Assembly (NCBI GenBank): GCA_048270425.1
Contig: JBLWSY010000001.1
Location: 434,001-498,000 of the forward strand
Direction: 5' to 3'
Source of the DNA: Oceanospirillum sp048270425
GTDB taxonomy: Bacteria; Pseudomonadota; Gammaproteobacteria; Pseudomonadales; Halomonadaceae
DNA length: 64,000 bases
How positions within the stretch are numbered: the first letter of the stretch is position 1; the number at the start of each line of letters is the position of its first letter. Made by a program: the position numbers and the translations under genes. Shown one piece after another: positions 8,026 to 16,187 of the stretch. The notes beneath the pieces are model-generated. The model did no database searches. It saw nothing but the letters and a program-made list of their open reading frames with translations, and was not told where the DNA came from.

Positions 8026-10395
8026 TTGGACGCATACATCGCGTGGTTTGATCAGCTTGGCATGAATGATGTCGAGCATGTTGGTGGTAAAAATGCATCT
8101 CTGGGTGAGATGATCAGTAATTTAGCTGGTGCGGGTGTTTCTGTTCCCGGCGGTTTCGCAACAACTGCTCAGGCATATCGTGAATTCCTGAATTACGAAG
8201 GCTTGGCTGACCGCATCAATGCAGAGCTGGATAAGCTGGACGTTGACGATGTTAACGCGCTGACCAAAACCGGCGCTCAGATCCGTAGCTGGATTCTTGA
8301 AACCCCATTCCCACCTGCCCTCGAAGAGTCCCTTGAAAAAGCCTATGCCCAGTTGCAGAACGGTAATGACAATCTGAAGGTTGCGGTTCGTTCTTCTGCG
8401 ACAGCGGAAGACCTGCCGGACGCTTCCTTTGCGGGTCAGCAGGAAACCTTCCTGAACATTCAGGGGCTTGAGCACATCAAAACAGCAGTAAAAGAAGTTT
8501 TTGCCTCTCTGTTTAATGATCGTGCCATTTCATACCGTGTTCACCAGGGCTTCGATCACTCCTTAGTTGCGCTGTCAGCCGGTATCCAGAAAATGGTGCG
8601 TAGTGAAACCGGTGCCAGCGGTGTGATGTTTACACTGGATACGGAATCCGGTTTCCGCGATGCGGCCTTTATCACCGCATCCTATGGCCTCGGTGAGACT
8701 GTGGTGCAGGGTGCGGTAAACCCTGATGAATTCTATGTCCATAAGCCGACACTGGAAGCGGGTCGTTTTGCCGTGTTACGCCGTAATCTTGGCAGCAAAA
8801 TGATCAAAATGGTGTATGGCGAAGCCGCAGAAACCGGTAAATCCGTTGAAACAGTGGATGTCAGTCCGGAAGAGCGTCGCCAGTTCTGCATCAATGATGA
8901 AGAAGTGATGGCTCTGGCCCGTCAGGCGATGATTATTGAAGAGCACTACGGCCGCCCGATGGATATCGAGTGGGCCAAAGATGGCGATGATGGCCAACTG
9001 TATATCGTTCAGGCGCGTCCTGAAACGGTTAAAAGCCGTTCTGATGCCAATGTTATGGAACGCTACCTGCTGAAAGAGCGCGGTGAAGTGCTGGTTGAAG
9101 GTCGCTCCATCGGTCAGCGTATCGGTTCCGGTGCGGTGCGTATCATTATGAGCCCGGATGAGATGGATAAGGTTCAGCCCGGCGATATTCTGGTGACCGA
9201 TATGACGGATCCGGATTGGGAACCTGTCATGAAGCGCGCTTCCGCGATTGTCACCAATCGTGGTGGTCGCACCTGTCACGCCGCGATTATCGCCCGTGAA
9301 CTGGGAATCCCGGCAGTGGTCGGTTGTGGCGATGCCACCGAGCAGCTGAAAGAAGGCCAGCTGGTCACGGTCTCCTGTGCAGAAGGTGATACTGGTTTCA
9401 TCTACGAAGGTGAGTTGGACTTTGAGCGCATGACCAACAATGTGGATTCCATGCCGGATATCCCGTTCAAGATCATGATGAACGTGGGCAACCCGGATCG
9501 TGCATTCAGCTTTGCTGCTCTGCCAAATGAAGGCATTGGTCTGGCGCGTCTGGAGTTCATCATCAACCGTATGATCGGCGTTCACCCAAAAGCCCTGATG
9601 GATTTCGATACCCTGTCGCCGGAACTGCAGCGCAGTATTTCCAAGCGTATCGCAGGTTATGCGTCACCGGTTGATTTCTACGTTGATAAGCTGGTGGAAG
9701 GTATCTCCACGCTGGCGGCGGCTTTCTATCCGAAAAAGGTGATTGTGCGTCTGTCGGACTTTAAGTCCAACGAATACGGCAACCTGATCGGCGGTAAGCT
9801 GTATGAACCGGCAGAAGAGAATCCTATGCTGGGCTTCCGTGGTGCTTCCCGTTATATCTCAGAATCTTTCCGCAGCTGCTTCGAGCTTGAATGCCGTGCG
9901 CTGAAGAAAGTACGCGATGTCATGGGTCTGACCAACGTCGAAATCATGGTGCCGTTTGTTCGTACTCTGGGTGAAGCCCGTGAAGTGATCGACTTACTGG
10001 CAGAAAACGGCCTTAAGCGTGGTGAGAATGACCTGCGCGTGATCATGATGTGTGAGCTGCCTGCCAATGCCATTCTGGCAGACCAGTTCCTGGATTACTT
10101 CGATGGTTTCTCCATCGGCTCCAACGATCTGACACAGCTGACGCTTGGGCTGGATCGAGATTCAGGGATCGTTGCGCACCTGTTTGATGAGCGTAACCCT
10201 GCCGTTAAAGCGCTGCTACACATGGCGATCAGTGCCTGTAAGAAAGCCGGTAAATATGTTGGCATCTGTGGCCAAGGGCCTTCCGACCACCCGGATCTTG
10301 CCAAATGGCTGATGGAAGAGGGGATAGACAGTGTTTCGCTGAACCCGGATGCTGTTCTTGAAACCTGGTTTATGCTGGCGGATAAGGATAGCTAA
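8026..10395 (+). CDS. ppsA: Phosphoenolpyruvate synthase
   Basis: A 789-residue cytoplasmic enzyme making PEP, AMP and Pi from pyruvate, ATP and water, the gluconeogenic entry reaction. The ATP-grasp N-terminal domain includes VGGKNASLGEM and VRSSATAEDLPDASFAGQQE. The phosphohistidine segment RGGRTCHAAIIARELG contains His418, with Thr416 as the expected PpsR target two residues before it. The C-terminal PEP/pyruvate barrel includes FSIGSNDLTQLTLGLDRD and CGQGPSDHPD. The start is TTG 8026: an AGGGGGAG site at 8011-8018 lies 7 nt upstream and the protein then matches the usual ~790 residues. The longer frame upstream overlaps ppsR and has no support. Confidence 0.96.
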   Translation: MDAYIAWFDQLGMNDVEHVGGKNASLGEMISNLAGAGVSVPGGFATTAQAYREFLNYEGLADRINAELDKLDVDDVNALTKTGAQIRSWILETPFPPALEESLEKAYAQLQNGNDNLKVAVRSSATAEDLPDASFAGQQETFLNIQGLEHIKTAVKEVFASLFNDRAISYRVHQGFDHSLVALSAGIQKMVRSETGASGVMFTLDTESGFRDAAFITASYGLGETVVQGAVNPDEFYVHKPTLEAGRFAVLRRNLGSKMIKMVYGEAAETGKSVETVDVSPEERRQFCINDEEVMALARQAMIIEEHYGRPMDIEWAKDGDDGQLYIVQARPETVKSRSDANVMERYLLKERGEVLVEGRSIGQRIGSGAVRIIMSPDEMDKVQPGDILVTDMTDPDWEPVMKRASAIVTNRGGRTCHAAIIARELGIPAVVGCGDATEQLKEGQLVTVSCAEGDTGFIYEGELDFERMTNNVDSMPDIPFKIMMNVGNPDRAFSFAALPNEGIGLARLEFIINRMIGVHPKALMDFDTLSPELQRSISKRIAGYASPVDFYVDKLVEGISTLAAAFYPKKVIVRLSDFKSNEYGNLIGGKLYEPAEENPMLGFRGASRYISESFRSCFELECRALKKVRDVMGLTNVEIMVPFVRTLGEAREVIDLLAENGLKRGENDLRVIMMCELPANAILADQFLDYFDGFSIGSNDLTQLTLGLDRDSGIVAHLFDERNPAVKALLHMAISACKKAGKYVGICGQGPSDHPDLAKWLMEEGIDSVSLNPDAVLETWFMLADKDS

Positions 10396-10415
10396 ATCAT
10401 TTTGATTGTATTAAT

Positions 10416-10450
10416 CCCAAATTAAGCTTGGAGCTTAGTTTGGGGTTTAA
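10416..10450 (+). terminator. Probable terminator after ppsA
   Basis: A 12-bp arm pair (10416-10427 with 10433-10444, one G-T pair, 5-nt loop) lies 20 nt after ppsA. The following sequence is only moderately T-rich, so termination may be incomplete. Confidence 0.55.
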
Positions 10451-10624
10451 TATATTTAATAGGTATCTATTTTCTGTTGATTAATCAAAAGGATACTGAG
10501 AACACTGTACTTAAAATTACAGTTTTATATCTAGACAAAAAGGTTAAAAAAACGTAATTTACTTCTCGCAGCCAAGACGGCTGTTTGGAAACTCTTTAGG
10601 ATAAAAGATACAAGGATCCAGTCC

Positions 10625-11104
10625 ATGAAAAAAATTATTGCAGGCGCAATTCTTCTAACTTCTTCTTCCATGGCTTTCGCTGCTGGTAACCACGGTCCTG
10701 CTGGTTGTGGTTTAGGCTCTTCTGTTCTGTTCCCAGATGCATCTGCTTGGTATGAGCACGTAATGGCTGCTACTACTAACGGTACTTCTGGTAACCAAAC
10801 TTTCGGTATGACTTCTGGTACTCTGGGTTGTCAGGATGCTAACGGTCCTCTGCAGCTGGGTCAGGCATTCATGGATGACAACATGGATCAGCTGGCTATG
10901 GACGCAGCTAAAGGCGAAGGCGAGTCTCTGTCAGCTCTGGCTGAAGTAATGGGTATCGAGTCTCAGGACACAGTTGCATTCAACCGTGCAGTGCAGTCAA
11001 ACTTTGACAGCATCTTCACTGCTGAAGGAACTTCTGGTTCTGCATACGAAGCGATGAAAGCAGCAATGGCTAAGGATGCTTCTCTGCAGAAGTACCTGGG
11101 TTAA
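10625..11104 (+). CDS. DUF3015 family secreted protein, codon bias of an abundant product
   Basis: A 159-residue protein with a clear signal peptide (MKKIIAGAILLTSSSMAFA) and a mature region beginning AGNHGPAGCGLGSSVLF, typical of DUF3015 proteins of unknown function. Two Cys in the mature part (GCGLG and LGCQDA) could form a periplasmic disulfide. Codon use is strikingly biased to GCT, GGT, TCT, CTG, AAC and GTA, unlike the neighbours, which usually marks high expression. AAGGA precedes ATG 10625 and a strong terminator follows. The 5' region contains an AGCC/GGCT hairpin (about 10569-10582) that could sit in the leader. No catalytic motif is visible. Confidence 0.85.
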   Translation: MKKIIAGAILLTSSSMAFAAGNHGPAGCGLGSSVLFPDASAWYEHVMAATTNGTSGNQTFGMTSGTLGCQDANGPLQLGQAFMDDNMDQLAMDAAKGEGESLSALAEVMGIESQDTVAFNRAVQSNFDSIFTAEGTSGSAYEAMKAAMAKDASLQKYLG

Positions 11105-11128
11105 TACCCTTTGCTCTCAATCGTTTTT

Positions 11129-11155
11129 AAAAAGCGCGCTTAGGCGCGCTTTTTT
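11129..11155 (+). terminator. Strong Rho-independent terminator after the DUF3015 gene
   Basis: AAAAAGCGCGC (11129-11139) pairs with GCGCGCTTTTT from 11144 around a TTAG loop, ending in T6. Confidence 0.93.
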
Positions 11156-11200
11156 ATTGCCTGTCTTTTTTGCGGGTTTACTCATCATGATATTGGAGTA

Positions 11201-13099
11201 ATGTCTTTTATGCGCTGGTCAGGGATACTGGGGCTTTTTTCAATAGCTGCTACATCATTAGCTTTTCAGGTTCATGCAGATCAGACCCTAAAGGGTAAAA
11301 CCGTAGAAGATCTTGCAGCTCAGAAACAGTGGGCTCATCTGCTGCATTACCGGAACCACCCATACTCGTTCCGTTTTATTGGTCAGAATGACAGCGAAGA
11401 GTTTTATCTTTCTGAAGAAGGTAAAACAAACCTGGTCGCTGAGCTTAAAGCCAATATAGAGGCATTCAAAAAAACGGGTCAGGCTGATAACGCGTCTGCT
11501 CAATGCCAATTTCCGGCCAGATATCATTGGATAAAACAACAGTTTCCCGAAGGAACGTTTGTTGATCAGTCCTGTTCAGATTTCGATCAGTGGAACAGCG
11601 AAATTAGTGCACACTACCTGACACTGATTTTTCCTGCGGCCCATATTAATTCACCATCCTCTATGTATGGACATACTCTGGTCCGGATGGATCGTGAGGA
11701 TGAGACAAAGAGTAAACTGCTCTCTTATAGCGTTAATTTTGCTGCGAATGCGGATCCCAGCGATAACGAACTGGTTTTCAGCTATAAGGGCTTGACCGGA
11801 GGTTATCCCGGTGTCGTTTCAGTTATGCCCTACTATGAGAAGACCAATGAATATCAACATATGGAATATCGCGATATCTGGGAATATCGTCTTAATCTGA
11901 CAGAGCAGGAAGTTGACCAGTTTGTTCGTCACGTATGGGAAACCAAAGACACCTATTTCGATTATTACTTTTTTGATGAAAACTGTTCTTATCGGCTGCT
12001 GGCGTTGTTGGATGCCAGCTCAGAACGCTCTGATCTGACGAAACATTTCACCTTTACGGCGGTTCCTGTCGATACCATTCGGGTATTGCAGGACGCTGGA
12101 CTTGTTGAGGAGACGCATTACAGAGCATCAGCGGCTTCAGGGCTTGAGTTCAAGAGCAAACAAACCAGCGATAAGGTTCTCAAGGTGGCCCGGGATCTGG
12201 TTGATACTGATACCGATGTTGATCAGTTGCTGTCCGGGCTTAATGAACAAGAGCAGGTCAGGGCTCTGGAACTGGCTCACGCTTATGCCCGCTATCTTGC
12301 GATCAAAAAGCGTAAAGATAACCCTAAGCTACGTAAGCGTACGATCAGGCTCTTGTCAGCACGTGCGAAGCGACCTGTTGATGCGAACTATCGTGAACCA
12401 CCGGCACCGGCTATCCGAGATGACGAGGGGCATTTAAGTTCAAGGTTTGCTGTATGGGCGGGCGGTACATCCGGTGATCAGGGCGATGCGGAATTTGTCG
12501 ATTTGCGACTCAGATTGGCCTATCACAATATCATGGACCTTCCTGATGGATACGTTCCAGGTTCGCAGATCCAAATGGGGCAGTTTGATGCCCGTGTCTG
12601 GGATGATGGTGATGTCCGGCTGAATCGTTTTATTCTGATTGATGTGTTGTCTCTCAGTCATCAAACGTACTTCCAGAGCCCTGTTGCCTGGGCGGTAACT
12701 TCGGGACTTGAGAGACCTCTAGGTGAACAAGGCGACCTTTATGGTTACCTTAAAGTTGCTTTCGGCCAAGCCTATCTTACTGGTATTGGGCGGTTCTATG
12801 GATTAGCTGAGGTTCAGCTGCTGGCTGATGATCAGTTTGAGAAAGACTATCAGCTAAGTATCGGGCCCAGAGTTGGCTGGTTGCTTCAGCACAGCAATGT
12901 TCAGGCCCAGATCGAAGCTAATTTGCAGGAGTTCAGTGTAGGTGACGAGACTAAACGACGCTCTTTAACCGCCGAACTCGGATACAAGTTGGCACCTAAC
13001 TGGCAGTTACGCTTAAGTGCCAAAGGTACACAGTTTGAAAATGATGGTGTGAAAGTAGATCAGTCTGAAATTGCTACAGGCATAAATTGGTACTACTAG
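11201..13099 (+). CDS. DUF4105 domain envelope protein
   Basis: A 632-residue exported protein with an N-terminal signal (hydrophobic stretch to about QVHA). The central DUF4105 region contains the family segment AAHINSPSSMYGHTLVRMD (~145-165) and FDENCSYRLLALLD (~258-272), whose conserved His and Cys resemble a papain-like or permuted hydrolase core. The C-terminal third (~420-632) has alternating polar/apolar strands and ends in an aromatic residue (GINWYY), suggesting an outer-membrane beta-barrel-like domain. ATG 11201 follows a TGGAG; ATG 11210 is a possible alternative. It has its own terminators on both sides. The family's biochemical function is not established. Confidence 0.82.
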   Translation: MSFMRWSGILGLFSIAATSLAFQVHADQTLKGKTVEDLAAQKQWAHLLHYRNHPYSFRFIGQNDSEEFYLSEEGKTNLVAELKANIEAFKKTGQADNASAQCQFPARYHWIKQQFPEGTFVDQSCSDFDQWNSEISAHYLTLIFPAAHINSPSSMYGHTLVRMDREDETKSKLLSYSVNFAANADPSDNELVFSYKGLTGGYPGVVSVMPYYEKTNEYQHMEYRDIWEYRLNLTEQEVDQFVRHVWETKDTYFDYYFFDENCSYRLLALLDASSERSDLTKHFTFTAVPVDTIRVLQDAGLVEETHYRASAASGLEFKSKQTSDKVLKVARDLVDTDTDVDQLLSGLNEQEQVRALELAHAYARYLAIKKRKDNPKLRKRTIRLLSARAKRPVDANYREPPAPAIRDDEGHLSSRFAVWAGGTSGDQGDAEFVDLRLRLAYHNIMDLPDGYVPGSQIQMGQFDARVWDDGDVRLNRFILIDVLSLSHQTYFQSPVAWAVTSGLERPLGEQGDLYGYLKVAFGQAYLTGIGRFYGLAEVQLLADDQFEKDYQLSIGPRVGWLLQHSNVQAQIEANLQEFSVGDETKRRSLTAELGYKLAPNWQLRLSAKGTQFENDGVKVDQSEIATGINWYY

Positions 13100-13133
13100 C
13101 CCCATAATTCTTTCCTGAGTAGGATGGTTAATC

Positions 13134-13168
13134 AAGCCAGCAGTAATTTATGTTCTGCTGGCTTTTTT
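13134..13168 (+). terminator. Rho-independent terminator after the DUF4105 gene
   Basis: AAGCCAGCAG (13134-13143) pairs with CTGCTGGCTT (13155-13164), followed by T residues. Confidence 0.9.
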
Positions 13169-13223
13169 AGTTGAAGACGCACAACGAAGTTAGAGTGATC
13201 CGGGCGAGATAAATGGAGTTCGA

Positions 13224-14069
13224 ATGCTAAGGTTCAGGGTTTTAGTTGCAGTTATTCTTTTTAGCTTCCTTATGGGCTGTTCAGGAACCACTTCCTTTTT
13301 TTTCTATCCGCAAAGTATTTGGTATTCAACCCCTGAGGACGTCGGGCAGCCCTACAAAAACATTATTCTTACTGCTGCAGACGGAACACGATTACACAGT
13401 TGGTGGCTTCCCGGGCAAAACCAACGTCAAAATACGGTTGTGCTTTATCTGCATGGTAATGCACAAAACATCAGCACACACAGCCACAGTATCTATTGGC
13501 TCGCTGAGCAAGGGGTAGATGTTTTAGCACTCGATTATCGTGGATTCGGTGCATCTCAAGGGGAAGCTTCGTTACCAGACATGCTGCAGGATATTGAAGC
13601 TGCTACCCGATGGATCAAACATCATTACCCTGAAAAACGTCTTGTTATTCTCGGGCAAAGTATTGGTGCCGGCCTTGCTATTAATTTTGCAGCTAAGGCA
13701 GAAGGTTTTTATGCTATTGATGGGCTAGTGCTTGATGCCCCATTCGAAGGTTTTGGCAAGATAGCCCGTGAAGTCACAAGTAAGAATTTCCTTGGATGGT
13801 TTATCTATCCATTCACCATTTTCGTCCCAGGAGACTGGGATCCTATTGATCGTATAGGCGAAATTTCAGTACCTGTATTGGTGATGCACAGCAAGGATGA
13901 TGCGGTCATTCCTTATGAGCAGGGGCGGGCGATTTATGAGGCTTCTGCCGCTGTTAAACCTGACACCTGCTGGGTTGAAAGTCGCGGGGCACACATCGAA
14001 TCTTTTAAGTATGAAGCGATCAGAAAGCAAAGTCTTGCATTTATACTGAAGGGGCAATGCCCTGATTAG
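13224..14069 (+). CDS. Alpha/beta hydrolase lipoprotein (ABHD13/BEM46-like)
   Basis: A 281-residue serine hydrolase. The N terminus is a lipoprotein signal with lipobox FLMGC, so the enzyme is probably anchored in the periplasmic face of a membrane. The catalytic triad can be placed: Ser in GQSIGAG (~150), Asp in HSKDDAVIPY (~225) and His in GAHIES (~258). The oxyanion segment is LYLHGNAQNIS. The overall pattern matches the BEM46/ABHD13-type hydrolases; the substrate is unknown. It is flanked by a terminator upstream and the ridA-family promoter region downstream, so it is probably a single-gene transcript. Confidence 0.86.
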   Translation: MLRFRVLVAVILFSFLMGCSGTTSFFFYPQSIWYSTPEDVGQPYKNIILTAADGTRLHSWWLPGQNQRQNTVVLYLHGNAQNISTHSHSIYWLAEQGVDVLALDYRGFGASQGEASLPDMLQDIEAATRWIKHHYPEKRLVILGQSIGAGLAINFAAKAEGFYAIDGLVLDAPFEGFGKIAREVTSKNFLGWFIYPFTIFVPGDWDPIDRIGEISVPVLVMHSKDDAVIPYEQGRAIYEASAAVKPDTCWVESRGAHIESFKYEAIRKQSLAFILKGQCPD

Positions 14070-14134
14070 AAATAGTTACCCGGTTTTTTTGGTTGTATAT
14101 TCTTTATAATTGAGCAAATAATTCTGGATTGTTC

Positions 14135-14143
14135 TGTTAAAAT
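14135..14143 (+). promoter_or_regulatory. Possible extended -10 element before the RidA gene
   Basis: TGTTAAAAT matches TGn plus a -10 hexamer, 44 bp before the start codon. No good -35 is seen. Confidence 0.3.
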
Positions 14144-14186
14144 ATCGGCATCATCTTTTATAAATAACTCGATTATGAGGTCAAAA

Positions 14187-14543
14187 ATGTCAATTGAGCG
14201 TCTGGAAGTAGGTCAGCGAATGAGCCGTATTGTTAAGCACAACGGCACCATTTATCTGTGTGGTCAGGTTGCAGCGGATGCTAACGCGGATATCAAAGAA
14301 CAAACCCGCTCTACACTGGAAAAAATCGAGAAGCTGCTGGCTCAGGCGGGTTCAGATAAGAACCATATGCTGTCTGTGACTATTTATGTACGTGATATGA
14401 AAGACTTCGCGGCAATGAACGAAGTTTGGGATGCTTGGGTTCCGGAAGGTGTTGCGCCCGCTCGGGCCTGTGTTGAAGCACGTATGGCTCGTCCGGAACT
14501 TTTGGTTGAAATGTCTGTGGTTGCCGCTGAGATCAATTCCTGA
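14187..14543 (+). CDS. RidA family (YjgF/YER057c/UK114) protein
   Basis: A 118-residue cytoplasmic RidA-superfamily protein. Canonical RidA hydrolyses reactive enamine/imine intermediates from PLP enzymes to ketoacids. The conserved region GQVAADANADIKEQTRSTL and the C-terminal PARACVEARMARPELLVEM contain the arginine that in RidA binds the substrate carboxylate. GAGG at 14177-14180 supports ATG 14187 rather than ATG 14175. Divergence from RidA itself suggests one of the Rid sister subfamilies, for which deaminase activity is not always shown. It is convergent with the DUF3010 gene across a shared terminator. Confidence 0.88.
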   Translation: MSIERLEVGQRMSRIVKHNGTIYLCGQVAADANADIKEQTRSTLEKIEKLLAQAGSDKNHMLSVTIYVRDMKDFAAMNEVWDAWVPEGVAPARACVEARMARPELLVEMSVVAAEINS

Positions 14544-14563
14544 TTTCATTAAAAGTCAGCCAT

Positions 14564-14592
14564 AAAAAAACGCGCTAATTGCGCGTTTTTTT
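14564..14592. terminator. Bidirectional terminator between convergent genes
   Basis: A7-CGCGC (14564-14575) pairs with GCGCG-T7 (14581-14592) around TAATT, serving the RidA gene on + and the DUF3010 gene on -. Confidence 0.92.
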
Positions 14593-14613
14593 ATTACCTG
14601 TAACCTTAGGAAA

Positions 14614-15117
14614 TTATCTCTTCCATGGGTTTGGGGCTTCAGTTTCTTCGGACTCAGGTTCTGCCTCCGGCTTGGCAGCCCCTTTGGTAACCTTAGGGTT
14701 GCTGAGATAAGCAAAGGCGGTAGTGAAAGCAACTTCCTGGAACATTTTCAGGCCGGTTTCACGGAAATCGATTGGCATCGGCGTTTTCTTCAGCTGCTCT
14801 TTGATCTGAGTCGGCGTCAGAATTTCCACATCAACAGTACTCAATGCCTGAAGGGCACCTTCCATTTTGAAACCCACTGCGCCACCAGCAAACTTACCTT
14901 TATGGGGACGCTGGCGGATTACAACACGATCCACTTTATAATCTTCCAGTAACTTTCCGAAAGACTGCTGGAAGTAGCGCATTTGTTGTTGATCATCGCT
15001 GTCTTTCACAGAGAAACGGATTTGACGGCAGTCTGGAATATCAAACAAGTCACCGGATTTAGAGAGCAGGCAGATCAGCGCTTCACTGCCCTTTAGTTCA
15101 ACACCACAAACTTTCAT
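14614..15117 (-). CDS. DUF3010 family protein
   Basis: A 167-residue soluble protein of the DUF3010 family (starting MKVCGVELKGSEALICLL). The N-terminal segment and the VDRVVIRQRPHKGKFAGGAVGFKMEG block look like an RNase H-like fold of the kind used in nuclease and ATPase relatives, but no activity has been established that I know of. The C terminus (~150-167) is a low-complexity acidic tail rich in Glu, Pro and Ala. ATG 15117 with AGGTG upstream is preferred to a start ten codons earlier. No partner is evident from its position. Confidence 0.82.
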   Translation of the reverse strand: MKVCGVELKGSEALICLLSKSGDLFDIPDCRQIRFSVKDSDDQQQMRYFQQSFGKLLEDYKVDRVVIRQRPHKGKFAGGAVGFKMEGALQALSTVDVEILTPTQIKEQLKKTPMPIDFRETGLKMFQEVAFTTAFAYLSNPKVTKGAAKPEAEPESEETEAPNPWKR

Positions 15118-15233
15118 AATGCACCTGTAAACGAAATGTCGCGGCATTATAAACCCATTGTTACCATAAACCCATTGTTAACATATAGCTGGTCAAAACG
15201 TTTAATGGGTAAACACCGCCTAGTGGAGCTTTT

Positions 15234-16073
15234 ATGCAAGCGGAACGCTTTAGTCATACGCTTCGGTTACCTGCCGATAGTCTGCTGATTTTATTTGTCG
15301 GAAACGACTTGATTACAGATGCCTCTGCTGAGCCATTACACCGTGCAGGCAAGCTGCTCGCTTTCTGGCAGAAGGAGCAGAATCTACCGGATATTGAGTG
15401 GCGTTATGTTGCTCAGCGGGATGGGCTACCTGTCTACTGTGCCCGAAGTTTTGACTGGCAGCACTGGCCTGACGAATTTCCCGATCAATTTACCCGTTAT
15501 GGCTTCCGGGCACTTTTACCTCAGCTTGATCAGAGCGACTTTGAGTTGATCGCATCAGGCAGCCAGCTGCTAACCTGGGAGCAGGATCATAACTACTGCA
15601 GTCGTTGTGGTCATAAAGCACGTATGCATCCGATAGAAAACGCGATGTGCTGTGATGCTTGTGGCTATAGGCAATACCCAAGAATTAACCCATGTATTAT
15701 CGCACTGATCACAAGGGGAGATGAGGTGCTACTGGCCCGTAATGCCAGTTTTAAACCCGGCTATTTCAGCTGTATTGCAGGCTTTATTGAGCCAGGCGAG
15801 AGTGTGGAGCAGGGCGTAGAGCGTGAGATCTTTGAAGAAGTAGGGGTGACCGTTAGGAATATTCGTTACCAGTCCAGCCAGAGCTGGCCTTTCCCGCACT
15901 CCCTGATGCTGGGTTTTATCTGTGACTATGACGCTGGTGAGATCAAAGTTGATGGAGAAGAGATTGTAGAAGCCCGCTGGGGCAAGCTGGATGATTTCCC
16001 GCTTAAGCCTGGAAGTTTTGCTATCTCAGGGCAGCTGATGCAGGCATTTGCCGATCAGATTGAAGCAAAGTAA
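15234..16073 (+). CDS. nudC: NAD+ diphosphatase NudC
   Basis: A 279-residue Nudix hydrolase that splits NAD(H) to NMN(H) and AMP and, in E. coli, removes NAD caps from RNA 5' ends. A zinc ribbon is complete (CSRCG, then CCDACG, ~121-144). The Nudix box is GFIEPGESVEQGVEREIFEE with the expected Glu residues (~184-204), and the NudC-specific signature QSSQSWPFPHSLMLGF follows (~215-230). It is on its own between a terminator downstream and a divergent DUF3010 gene. With rnb and rraA nearby, this part of the window contains several RNA-turnover genes, but they are not one operon. Confidence 0.95.
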   Translation: MQAERFSHTLRLPADSLLILFVGNDLITDASAEPLHRAGKLLAFWQKEQNLPDIEWRYVAQRDGLPVYCARSFDWQHWPDEFPDQFTRYGFRALLPQLDQSDFELIASGSQLLTWEQDHNYCSRCGHKARMHPIENAMCCDACGYRQYPRINPCIIALITRGDEVLLARNASFKPGYFSCIAGFIEPGESVEQGVEREIFEEVGVTVRNIRYQSSQSWPFPHSLMLGFICDYDAGEIKVDGEEIVEARWGKLDDFPLKPGSFAISGQLMQAFADQIEAK

Positions 16074-16095
16074 AAGGCCTTCGTGGCCTTTTTTA
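16072..16095 (+). terminator. Rho-independent terminator after nudC
   Basis: AAAAGGCC (16072-16079) pairs with GGCCTTTT from 16085; the stem starts inside the stop codon and ends in T6. Confidence 0.88.
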
Positions 16096-16187
16096 TTGGT
16101 TTGACTGAATCCGAACAAGGCTCAACTTTCGTATCTGCAGTATGACTTTGAATTAAGTGTCCATAAAACAAAACAGGAACTGACACA

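Noticed and set aside
8776..9585. 269-codon minus-strand ORF inside ppsA
   Set aside because: It lies antisense to highly conserved ppsA sequence including the phosphohistidine region; its protein is His/Thr-rich with no family pattern.
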